A DNA stretch of 51,937 nt from JBFLYN01 sp040756655 (GTDB lineage: Bacteria; Bacillota; Sulfobacillia; UBA8153), in contig JBFLYN010000023.1 in assembly GCA_040756655.1 (NCBI GenBank), positions 1 through 51,937 on the forward strand. The letters run 5' to 3'. The position numbers and the translations under genes were made by a program. The stretch's first letter is position 1; each line of letters opens with the position of its first letter. This document shows positions 17,638-25,329 of this stretch, in pieces. Below the pieces are notes generated by a model, which was not told where the DNA came from, ran no database searches, and was given only the letters and a program-made list of their open reading frames with translations.

Positions 17638-17937
17638 GTGGCAACAGGGAAGCACTCACTGCCTGTCAAGAACGTTCTGGCCGACATAAGAAAAGAACTA
17701 GATGCTCACCTTGGGGAACGCATCCGGGTCAAAGCCAACCGTGGGCGAAACAAGGTTGTCGAGCGCCAGGGCATCCTGGAGCAGACATATAACAACATTT
17801 TCGTAGTGAAGCTGGACCAAGAGAGTGATAGCTTCAGGCGCGTATCCTACTCCTACAGTGATGTACTTACCGAATCCGTGGAAGTGCTGGTCCGCTGCCA
17901 GCACGGCGAATCGCGCGTACACACCTCTAACAGGTAA
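17638..17937 (+). CDS. veg: Veg protein
   Basis: This 99-residue cytosolic protein of the Veg family starts at GTG 17638. The conserved core is VKNVLADIRKELDAHLGERI, RVKANRGRNKVVERQGILEQ and TYNNIFVVKLDQ, followed by RVSYSYSDVLTESVEV. In Bacillus, Veg promotes biofilm gene expression and its promoter is among the strongest known. The tandem near-consensus promoters here fit that. It is followed by its own terminator, so it is a single-gene unit. Confidence 0.95.
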   Translation: MATGKHSLPVKNVLADIRKELDAHLGERIRVKANRGRNKVVERQGILEQTYNNIFVVKLDQESDSFRRVSYSYSDVLTESVEVLVRCQHGESRVHTSNR

Positions 17938-17952
17938 CCTCCTTCATACAGC

Positions 17953-17988
17953 GCGGGTCTCTCCTTGTATAGGGAGGCTCGCCTTTTT
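17953..17988 (+). terminator. intrinsic terminator after veg
   Basis: GCGGGTCTCTCC pairs, with some G-U pairs, with AGGGAGGCTCGC and is followed by CTTTTT. Confidence 0.75.
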
Positions 17989-18072
17989 ATGTTCTACATA
18001 ACATTCCTCACCACCCGGTAGGCCGCAGCATAAGCTGAACCATGGGTGCCTACTGGGCTGGAGGAATGCGCT

Positions 18073-19074
18073 ATGAAGACCATGGCCCATACCATGGTGA
18101 ACGAACTCACCCGGATCATGTCCTTGAGCAACGTGGTGGGCGTCGGTCTTGGCCATAAGGAAGTCAAAGGCTGCTGCACGGGAGAAACTGCTGTTACCAT
18201 ACTGGTGATCAAGAAGGTTCCCGAAGCGGCATTATCGCGGGAGCAGCGCATCCCCAAGAAAGTGTCCCGGTTCGTCACCGATGTCCTGGAAGTGGGCGAG
18301 TTGGTGAGCCTGAACCGCCAGGGCAAGATGCGGCCGGCCCGGCCAGGCGTGAGCATCGCCCATTACCAGGTCTCGGCCGGGACCTATGGAGCGTTGGTCT
18401 ATGATGTGCCGACTGGCGAACCGTTGATGCTGTCCAATAACCATGTGCTTGCCAACATGAGTGATGGTGGGGACGGCAGGGCAAGCCCAGGGGATCCGAT
18501 TTTGCAGCCCGGCCGGTATGACGGCGGTGTGCTCACCGATGTCATCGGCCGCCTGGAGCGCTTTGTCCCCATTCACTGCCTGTCCAGCCGCCCGTCCTGC
18601 CCGGTGGCCGGGTGGGCCGAAAGCACGGCCAACTTTCTGATACAGAAGCTTTGGCCCAGTTACGAGTTCCGTGTCTTCAAACACTCCCAAGTAGAGAACC
18701 TTGTGGATGCCGCCGTGGCCAGACCGGAATCACCCGGTGTTATCAGTGACGACGTGCTGGAAATCGGGGTGCCGGGCGTACCTGCCAATGCCGAACTTGA
18801 CATGGAAGTCAAAAAGAGCGGCCGGACCACCGGGTTAACCTTCGGTCACATCAAAGTCATCCAGGCCACGGTCAAAGTGGCCATGGGTGACCTTGGGGAT
18901 GCACTGTTTTCCGATCAGATCGTCACCACGGCCATCGGCCAACCTGGGGATAGCGGCTCGCTGGTCCTAACCGTCGATAACCGGCCGGTCGGACTCCTGG
19001 CGGCAGGGTCCAATGCCGTGACCATCTGCAGCAAGATACAGAACGTCATATCCTTGCTGAAAGTCCGGTTCTAA
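18073..19074 (+). CDS. chymotrypsin-fold (trypsin-like) serine protease, Nal1-like type
   Basis: A 333-residue protein with no signal peptide, so probably cytosolic. The triad candidates are in order: His124 (LSNNHVLANM), Asp212 (LVDAAVARPE) and Ser294 (GQPGDSGSLVLTV). The N-terminal VVGVGLGHKEVKG block and the long VLTDVIGRLERF insert recur in bacterial proteins that resemble the plant NAL1 protease. ATG 18073 has GGAGG 8 bases upstream; an in-frame GTG at 18046 lacks an SD. It is followed within 50 bases by the cyanophycin genes. The substrate is unknown; a role in processing a cyanophycin-related protein is only a guess. Confidence 0.75.
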   Translation: MKTMAHTMVNELTRIMSLSNVVGVGLGHKEVKGCCTGETAVTILVIKKVPEAALSREQRIPKKVSRFVTDVLEVGELVSLNRQGKMRPARPGVSIAHYQVSAGTYGALVYDVPTGEPLMLSNNHVLANMSDGGDGRASPGDPILQPGRYDGGVLTDVIGRLERFVPIHCLSSRPSCPVAGWAESTANFLIQKLWPSYEFRVFKHSQVENLVDAAVARPESPGVISDDVLEIGVPGVPANAELDMEVKKSGRTTGLTFGHIKVIQATVKVAMGDLGDALFSDQIVTTAIGQPGDSGSLVLTVDNRPVGLLAAGSNAVTICSKIQNVISLLKVRF

Positions 19075-19121
19075 CAGCCTTCTTGCTTTGCCGTCATAGA
19101 TTCTCCGGTACTGGGGAATAT

Positions 19122-19970
19122 ATGGAGGTAAAGGAAGGGACTCTGTTGTCACAAAAGGTCAAAGGCACCCTGGTGATTATCGGCGGTGCCGAAGACAAGC
19201 AGCACGAATGCACCATACTCCGCCGCGTTGCGGCCCTCTCGGGTGAAAAGAAGGGCCGCATGGTCATTATGACCATTGCTTCGCGCCACCAGGAAGATGC
19301 CGGACGGCTCTACCAATCGGTCTTTTCCAGACTGGGCATGACTTCGGTGGACGTAGTCACCATCGAAAACCGTGCTGAAGCCAACTCCGGCGAACTTGTG
19401 CGCCGGTTGCTGGATGCCACCGGCATTTTCTTCACCGGCGGGGACCAGCTGCGTATTAGCAGCATCCTAGGCGGGTCGGAACTCGGAACCGTGCTGGACC
19501 GGGTCTACCGGGCGGGTACCGTGATCGCGGGCACCAGCGCCGGTGCCTCAGCCATGAGTCGAACCATGATCGTGGCAGGCGAAGAGAGCGATGCGCCGCG
19601 GCATGATGCGGCGCGCATGGCCCCCGGTCTGGGGCTGATTGACGAGGTCGTAGTGGACCAGCACTTTGCACAGCGCGGCAGGATCGGGCGCCTGCTTTCG
19701 GCCATCGCGCAGAATCCCCACATGATCGGCCTGGGCATCGACGAGGATACAGCGGTGATCGTGGACCACCGGGCCCAACTGGAAGTAATCGGCTCGGGCA
19801 CCGTGACCATCCTTGACGCCACTGGCATATCCCTATCCAATATCTCGGAGACATCCCTGGGACAACCCCTGGCGCTTTTCGGCGTGCACCTGCACGTTTT
19901 GCCATCTGGATACCGGTTTGACTTGGCATCACGCCAGCTATTGGGCGAGGCAAAGGAGAGTTCGCAGTGA
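19122..19970 (+). CDS. cphB: cyanophycinase
   Basis: This S51-family serine exopeptidase cleaves cyanophycin to beta-Asp-Arg dipeptides. From ATG 19122 it has 282 residues. The nucleophile is Ser139 in VIAGTSAGASAMS. Other family blocks are TLVIIGGAEDK near the start, IFFTGGDQLRI, DQHFAQRGRIGRLLSAIAQN and GLGIDEDTAVIV. A TTG at 19146 with a better-placed purine-rich SD is an alternative start that removes 8 residues. It overlaps cphA by 4 bases, so degradation and synthesis enzymes are made from one message. No secretion signal is visible, so the enzyme is intracellular. Confidence 0.93.
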   Translation: MEVKEGTLLSQKVKGTLVIIGGAEDKQHECTILRRVAALSGEKKGRMVIMTIASRHQEDAGRLYQSVFSRLGMTSVDVVTIENRAEANSGELVRRLLDATGIFFTGGDQLRISSILGGSELGTVLDRVYRAGTVIAGTSAGASAMSRTMIVAGEESDAPRHDAARMAPGLGLIDEVVVDQHFAQRGRIGRLLSAIAQNPHMIGLGIDEDTAVIVDHRAQLEVIGSGTVTILDATGISLSNISETSLGQPLALFGVHLHVLPSGYRFDLASRQLLGEAKESSQ

Positions 19971-22633
19971 GTACCACCTACCTCCAAATCAGGGACATGC
20001 GTGCACTCGTAGGTCCCAATGTCCATGCGTACCAACCTGTCATCGAAATGCTGGTGGATTTGGGCGCTCACGATGGACGTCAGACCACGGAAATCCCGGG
20101 CTTTACCACCACCCTGTTGGAGAACATCCCTAGCCTCAGCGAACACCACTGCACCCGGGGCCGCCGGGGCGGCTTTGTCGAGCGGCTGCAGGAAGGGACT
20201 TACCTGGGACACGTCATCGAGCACGTGGCACTGGAGCTCCAGGCACTGGCCGGCATCCCCGTCGTCTACGGCAAGACCCGGCGAGTGGGCTCGAGTGGAG
20301 TGTTCAACGTCATCATGGAGTACCAGTGCCGGGAGGCCGCGCTGTATGCTGCCCGCGCAGCAGTACTCCTCGTAGACGGGATCCTGGCCGGCCAGTGCGT
20401 TGATGTGAAGGCTCATGTCTCCCAGGTGCAACAACTGGCCGCCCAGCACGACTTAGGACCCAGTACGGCAGCGCTGGTCGCTGCCGCCCGGCGCCGCCAT
20501 ATCCCGGTCATGCGTCTGAGCCAGGGTAGTCTCTTGCAGCTGGGGTGGGGGGTTAATCAAAAGCGGGTTCAGGCTACACTCACTGCTCATACCTCCTGTA
20601 TAGCGGCAGATATCGCCAGCGACAAGCAGCTTACCAAAGACCTTTTGGAGGCCAACGGCATCCCGGTGCCGCCGGGAGGGGTAGCTGTCACGGAGCAGGA
20701 GTGCCTGGAATTGGCGGCCAGGCTCAAGGTGCCACTGGCCATCAAGCCATGCGATGGCTGCCAGGGAAACGGGGTGACCCTGGGCATCCAAAAAGACCGG
20801 GATGTCAAGAGGGCGTTCCGTGAGGCCTTAGCATGGTCGGACCGGGTCATCGTGGAAAAGTACATAGAGGGTAGGCATTATCGCCTGCTGGTAGTGGGCG
20901 GGCAACTGGTGGCAGCCAGTGAGCGCACTCCCGCTCACGTGGTAGGCAATGGAGTGAATACTGTAGCTGAACTGGTTCACCTGGCCAACCAGGACCCCAG
21001 GCGCGGAAACGGCCACGACCGGCCCCTCACCCGCCTAGCGCTGGACGGCGCTGCCTTACGCCTGCTCAGGCTCCAGAAGCTGGGTCTGCACGACGTCCCG
21101 GCTCATGATCAGAGAGTTTTCCTCAGGCAGACTGCCAACCTGAGCACCGGTGGTATAGCCTACGACGTAACCGATCTGGTTGCGCCTGAAAACGCCCGGT
21201 TGGCCGTGAGGGCAGCTCAGACCGTCGGGCTGGACGTGGCGGGCGTGGACTTGATTGCCAAGGACATCGCCCATCCGCTTACCTTGACCGGGGGCGCGGT
21301 CATAGAGGTAAACGCGGCGCCCGGCATCAGGATGCACCATTTTCCCAGCTTAGGAAAGCCCCGGGACGCCGCCGGCGCCATCATCGATCACCTCTTTCCC
21401 AGCGGTGTTACCGGGCGCATACCCCTGGTGGCGATCACCGGCACCAATGGGAAGACCACGGTCACGCGCATGATCGCTCACATGGGCCAAAAAGCGGGCA
21501 TGGTCACTGGATATACCTGCAGCGATGGCGTCTTTGTGGACTCCCAGCAGCTTCTCGGCGGGGATACGACCGGGCCCCGTAGCGCCCAGGTTGTCCTCGG
21601 GCACCCGGCCGTAGAACTAGCGGTCCTGGAAACGGCCCGGGGCGGAATCATTCGCTCCGGCCTAGGGTTCGACCGGTGCGACGTGGCGGTCGTTACTAAC
21701 ATCGGCGATGACCATCTGGGCCAGGATGGAGTGGAGACCCTTGAGGACCTGTGCGATGTCAAGGCACTGCTGGTGGAGATCGTCAACAAAAAAGGCACCG
21801 TGGTCCTCAATGCCGACGATCCCATGGTCTCCTCGCTGGCTTCCCGTTCACGCGGGCACATCACTTATTTCAGCCTGGCACCGGACAACCTGGCCATACG
21901 TAAGCACCTTATGAGAGGCGGGTGTGCCGTCTACCTCAAGCGAGGTTCCATCTACGTGGCGGTGGGCAGCCGCGAGAGGAAGCTCATAACGGTACGATCC
22001 ATACCTGCTTCATTTGACGGCCGCTACCGGCCAAACGTCGCCAATGCCATGGCGGCGGTTGCTGCTGGAGTGGCGTTGAACATACCCGACGGTGTCATCA
22101 AGGAAGTCCTCAGGGAGTTCTCAGCCGGGGCGGGCCATAACCCTGGCCGGCTGAACCTCATGGACGTAGGACACTGCCGGGTTCTTGTGGACTATGCTCA
22201 CAATGTACCAGCAGTGCAATCGCTCACCAGGTTTCTTGGGCAAGTCCGTGGTAGCAGCCGGTGCATAGGAGTAGTGGCCTCGCCGGGCGACCGCACCGAC
22301 GATGCCATCGAGCGACTGGGACGGGTGATAGCTGCCGGCTTTGACCTGGTAATTGTCAAGGAAGATACGGACTTGCGTGGTAGGAGACCTGGAGAGACCG
22401 CTAGCCTGCTCAAGGACGGCATTCTATCAGCCGCTCCCAGCCTGAAGGTGGAGATCATCCTCGAAGAAGAGGCCGCCGTTGTACGCGCCCTGCAGGAAGC
22501 GTCACCCGGTGACCTGGTGGTCATCCTCTATGAAAAGTACGACCACACCATGGACATCCTGGACAAAATCAAGGATGGACCCCGGCCCCGGGTGGAAAGG
22601 GCGGCCCTGGCAGGAAAAGCCTCGCACGCCTAG
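19967..22633 (+). CDS. cphA: cyanophycin synthetase
   Basis: CphA polymerises aspartate and arginine into multi-L-arginyl-poly-L-aspartate using ATP. The 888 residues show the three expected parts: an N-terminal domain (LGHVIEHVALELQALAGIPV), an ATP-grasp domain (about 210-470, including PLAIKPCDGCQGNGVTLGIQ and VIEVNAAPGIRMHHFPS), and a MurE-like ligase domain with the P-loop AITGTNGKTTVTRMIAH (about 489-505) and ENARLAVRAAQ/RPNVANAMAA blocks. Length matches known CphA1 (about 870-900). GTG 19967 overlaps the cphB stop. A non-photosynthetic, spore-forming host would use the polymer as a nitrogen and carbon store. Confidence 0.95.
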   Translation: MSTTYLQIRDMRALVGPNVHAYQPVIEMLVDLGAHDGRQTTEIPGFTTTLLENIPSLSEHHCTRGRRGGFVERLQEGTYLGHVIEHVALELQALAGIPVVYGKTRRVGSSGVFNVIMEYQCREAALYAARAAVLLVDGILAGQCVDVKAHVSQVQQLAAQHDLGPSTAALVAAARRRHIPVMRLSQGSLLQLGWGVNQKRVQATLTAHTSCIAADIASDKQLTKDLLEANGIPVPPGGVAVTEQECLELAARLKVPLAIKPCDGCQGNGVTLGIQKDRDVKRAFREALAWSDRVIVEKYIEGRHYRLLVVGGQLVAASERTPAHVVGNGVNTVAELVHLANQDPRRGNGHDRPLTRLALDGAALRLLRLQKLGLHDVPAHDQRVFLRQTANLSTGGIAYDVTDLVAPENARLAVRAAQTVGLDVAGVDLIAKDIAHPLTLTGGAVIEVNAAPGIRMHHFPSLGKPRDAAGAIIDHLFPSGVTGRIPLVAITGTNGKTTVTRMIAHMGQKAGMVTGYTCSDGVFVDSQQLLGGDTTGPRSAQVVLGHPAVELAVLETARGGIIRSGLGFDRCDVAVVTNIGDDHLGQDGVETLEDLCDVKALLVEIVNKKGTVVLNADDPMVSSLASRSRGHITYFSLAPDNLAIRKHLMRGGCAVYLKRGSIYVAVGSRERKLITVRSIPASFDGRYRPNVANAMAAVAAGVALNIPDGVIKEVLREFSAGAGHNPGRLNLMDVGHCRVLVDYAHNVPAVQSLTRFLGQVRGSSRCIGVVASPGDRTDDAIERLGRVIAAGFDLVIVKEDTDLRGRRPGETASLLKDGILSAAPSLKVEIILEEEAAVVRALQEASPGDLVVILYEKYDHTMDILDKIKDGPRPRVERAALAGKASHA

Positions 22634-22735
22634 AACGATCCTCCAGTAAAGCCGTGATGCCTTCCCTGACAGGTGAGCTGTTTTTGGGTAGCGGCACGGG
22701 AAATAGCTAACTGGAGAAGAAGGACATTGCAGAGC

Positions 22736-23644
22736 ATGGTGGTGCCGGCGCACGCCAAGGTGAACCTGAGCTTGGACGTGCTCGGTCGCAGATCCGACGG
22801 TTACCACGACATTCGGTCGGTCATGGCCAAGCTTTGTCTCCATGACCGCGTTCACCTGTACCGTCGCGATACTGGCATCACCCTGGATTGCTCCAGCCAG
22901 TCCATACCGTCGGACCACCGCAACCTGGCCCACCGGGCGGCCTTACGGTTCCAGCAAGAGACCGGGATAGGGTTGGGGGTCCACATGGTCATCGAAAAGC
23001 ATATCCCCATCGCAGCCGGGCTCGCCGGCGGCAGCGCAGATGCCGCCGCAGTTCTCCATGGCCTCAACCAGCTTTGGGCGGCCGGGCTGAGCGTTTCCGA
23101 GTTGGCGCGCCTGGGAGCTTCCATCGGGTCAGATGTGCCGTTCTGCGTCAAGGGGACCTGCGCGCTGGTCACCGGGCGCGGAGAATTGGTGGAGGAGATT
23201 CCCTGGGCTCCCATTGGTTGGGTGGTGCTGGCCCGTCCGGCCGGGCTTGCAGTCTCCACGTCCGAAGCATATGCAGAGCTAGATCGGCGTACTGGTGGAC
23301 AGGCCGGATCTTTCACGCCCCGGGTGCTCCAGGCCCTCTCCCGGGGCTGTCCCCACACACTGGCTGCCTCCCTAGGCAACGGTTTTGAGGAGGCAGTGCT
23401 CACGCGCTGGCCCGGGATAGCGGACTTGAAACAGGCGCTCCTGGATGCCGGGGCGCTGGGAGCCTGCCTATCTGGCAGCGGCCCGGTGGTGCTTGCGCTG
23501 GCGAGTGTTGCTGAACAAGGGCAGGCCATTGCCGGCTGCCTGGCCCGAAGGCCGGGCACAGAAGTATGGCTGACTCGGTTTCTTGGCGGGGGAGGAGAAG
23601 AGGAAGATGAAGGTCGATGCGGTAATACTGGCCGGCAGGTATAA
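22736..23644 (+). CDS. ispE: 4-diphosphocytidyl-2-C-methyl-D-erythritol kinase
   Basis: This GHMP kinase catalyses the fourth enzymatic step after DXP formation starts the MEP isoprenoid pathway (CDP-ME phosphorylation). It has 302 residues from ATG 22736. Motifs are AKVNLSLDVLGRRSDGYHDI, the ATP loop PIAAGLAGGSADAAAVLHGL and GACLSGSGPVVLALAS. A purine-rich GGAGAAGAAGGA lies 11-12 bases upstream; the in-frame GTG at 22739 and TTG at 22727 are alternatives. Its 3' end overlaps the next gene by 38 bases and encodes a very acidic tail (GGGGEEEDEG) that is really the ribosome-binding region of that gene. Confidence 0.95.
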   Translation: MVVPAHAKVNLSLDVLGRRSDGYHDIRSVMAKLCLHDRVHLYRRDTGITLDCSSQSIPSDHRNLAHRAALRFQQETGIGLGVHMVIEKHIPIAAGLAGGSADAAAVLHGLNQLWAAGLSVSELARLGASIGSDVPFCVKGTCALVTGRGELVEEIPWAPIGWVVLARPAGLAVSTSEAYAELDRRTGGQAGSFTPRVLQALSRGCPHTLAASLGNGFEEAVLTRWPGIADLKQALLDAGALGACLSGSGPVVLALASVAEQGQAIAGCLARRPGTEVWLTRFLGGGGEEEDEGRCGNTGRQV

Positions 23645-24365
23645 CACGGGCAAGCTTCAGGCAGCATCACCCGCCCGGCTGGAAGCCATGATCGAAATCG
23701 TCGGCAGGCCCATGGTAGATTATGTGATCGAGGCACTGGTTAAGTCCGACGTCGTGGGGAGAATCGTCCTAGTTGGGCCCGGTCAGGAGCTGGAACCCGT
23801 GCTCCGGCCAGGGGTCTTCGCCGTGGAACCAGTCGGCGATGTGCTGGCCAACCTGAGGCGGGGTATGGCCACCGCGGAATCGGAGCAAGTGATGGTCTGC
23901 ACATCTGACATACCGCTGCTTTCACCAGCGTCCATCCGGGATTTCCTTCATCGCTGCAGACAGACGCCGGGTGCTGACTTCTACATGCCCGTGGTTTCTG
24001 CCCATGATGCCCAGGAGCAATATCCCGAGATGAAGCGGACGTACGGGCGCATCAAGGAAGGCAGGTTTACTGGCGGCAACATCTTCCTCGTAAGCAGCCG
24101 GCTGCCGGAAACCGTATGGAAGAGGGCTGAGGAGTTCGTGGCCAGCCGCAAGAGCGTTTTCCGGTTGGCTTCGTTGTTAGGTCTTAGTTATATCCTCAAG
24201 CTCTTGGTGTTCAGACCGAGCATTCCCCAGCTCGAGGCAAGGGTTGAAAAGCTCCTGGGTGCGAAATGCCGGGCCGTTCTCACGCCCTATGTGGAACTGG
24301 TAGTGGACTGTGACAAAGAGTCGGACCTGGAAGTTGTGGAGAAAGCCATCAAGAGTTCAAGGTAA
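23607..24365 (+). CDS. MobA-like nucleotidyltransferase (NTP_transf_3 type)
   Basis: This 253-residue protein begins with a nucleotide-binding motif, MKVDAVILAGRYNTGKLQ, a variant of the usual LAGGxGxRM. It continues with RLEAMIEIVGRPMVDYVIEA, MVCTSDIPLLSPASIRDFL, FTGGNIFLV and a terminal VVDCDKESDLEVVEKAI. These are features of the MobA/GlmU-N Rossmann fold, with SDIPLL holding the metal aspartate. The substrate is unknown. ATG 23607 has a strong AGGAGAAGAGGAAG leader. In Bacillus purR follows ispE directly; this extra gene between them is reported from several clostridia as far as I recall, but I cannot check. Confidence 0.8.
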   Translation: MKVDAVILAGRYNTGKLQAASPARLEAMIEIVGRPMVDYVIEALVKSDVVGRIVLVGPGQELEPVLRPGVFAVEPVGDVLANLRRGMATAESEQVMVCTSDIPLLSPASIRDFLHRCRQTPGADFYMPVVSAHDAQEQYPEMKRTYGRIKEGRFTGGNIFLVSSRLPETVWKRAEEFVASRKSVFRLASLLGLSYILKLLVFRPSIPQLEARVEKLLGAKCRAVLTPYVELVVDCDKESDLEVVEKAIKSSR

Positions 24366-24401
24366 CTTCAGGCTGCAAAAGGGAAACCCTAGCTCCGCGA
24401 A

Positions 24402-24446
24402 GAATGTGAACAATAGGGGTAATTCCTAGGTTGAACATTCGGGTAT
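24402..24446 (+). promoter_or_regulatory. possible pair of inverted PurBoxes in front of purR
   Basis: Two inverted 13-base sites, 24402-24414 (GAATGTGAACAAT) and 24434-24446 (minus-strand ATACCCGAATGTT), each match about 10 of 13 positions of AWWWCCGAACWWT. They are 19 bases apart; Bacillus pairs are usually 16-17 apart. This suggests purR autoregulation, but the match is imperfect. Confidence 0.3.
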
Positions 24447-24465
24447 CGCCGGGGAGGGGTCTTCT

Positions 24466-25329
24466 TTGGGCAGGCTCAAACGGAGCGAAAGGGTGGCGGC
24501 CATCATCCGAATGCTTGTTGACCGGCCGTCGGTGGTATTCCCGCTCACCGTATTCGCGGATCGATTCGATGCGGCCAAGTCCACCATCAGCGAAGATATC
24601 GCGCTGATACGGCAGAGTTTCGAGGAACTCGGCATGGGCCGGGTGGAGACGCTGGCCGGTGCTGCCGGAGGCGTAAGGTTCTTCCCTCACCGTACCATCG
24701 AGGAATCACACCAGATCGCTCTCCAGCTTTGTCATCGACTTTCCGAGCCCGAGCGGTTGCTTCCTGGCGGGTTCCTCTACATGACCGATATCATCTTTTC
24801 TCCTGCCTGGGCCATGCAGATTGGTGAGATCTTCGCCACCCGTTTCCGCGATTCGGAGCCCCAGTACGTGCTGACGGTGGAGACCAAAGGGATACCGTTG
24901 GCCCTCATGACAGCCCGCGCCCTCAATGTGCCGCTGGTTATCTCCAGGCGCGATAACCGGGTCACAGAAGGATCCTCGGTGAGCATCAACTTCATCTCCG
25001 GTTCGTCGGGTCGTATTCAGACCATGTCCCTGCCCCGGCGAGCGGTACCGGTAGGGGCCCGCGCCCTCATCGTCGATGACTTTATGAAGGGCGGAGGGAC
25101 TGCCCGGGGCATGGTGGACCTATTGGCAGAGTTCCAGGCGGCCGTGGTGGGCATCGCCGTGCTGGTGGAAACCATGGACCCCCAGATGAAGATGGTGAGG
25201 GACTACGTGTCCTTGGTGGAACTGGAAGCGGTGGACGAGGTCACCCACCGCATACGCCTCAGGCCCGGAAGCCGTCTATTCGGATCTGCTAAAGGCGCGA
25301 CTGCGCAAAGGGGAGATGCTCGTGGATAG
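24466..25329 (+). CDS. purR: purine operon repressor PurR
   Basis: This 287-residue PurR has an N-terminal winged helix (residues 1-75, RSERVAAIIRMLVDRPSVVF and FDAAKSTISEDIALIRQSFE) and a phosphoribosyltransferase-like domain whose PRPP loop is ALIVDDFMKGGGTARGMV. PRPP or (p)ppGpp binding controls DNA binding in this family. TTG 24466 follows GGGGAGGGG with suitable spacing. It overlaps glmU by 14 bases; yabJ and spoVG, which intervene in Bacillus, are absent. Confidence 0.94.
   Translation: MGRLKRSERVAAIIRMLVDRPSVVFPLTVFADRFDAAKSTISEDIALIRQSFEELGMGRVETLAGAAGGVRFFPHRTIEESHQIALQLCHRLSEPERLLPGGFLYMTDIIFSPAWAMQIGEIFATRFRDSEPQYVLTVETKGIPLALMTARALNVPLVISRRDNRVTEGSSVSINFISGSSGRIQTMSLPRRAVPVGARALIVDDFMKGGGTARGMVDLLAEFQAAVVGIAVLVETMDPQMKMVRDYVSLVELEAVDEVTHRIRLRPGSRLFGSAKGATAQRGDARG

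Noticed and set aside
19505..20449. 314-residue minus-strand frame
   Set aside because: It is a shadow of cphB and cphA with no SD or recognisable domain.
22852..23736. 294-residue minus-strand frame
   Set aside because: It is antisense to ispE, which has all GHMP kinase motifs; composition is Pro/Ser/Arg-rich and unlike a real protein.
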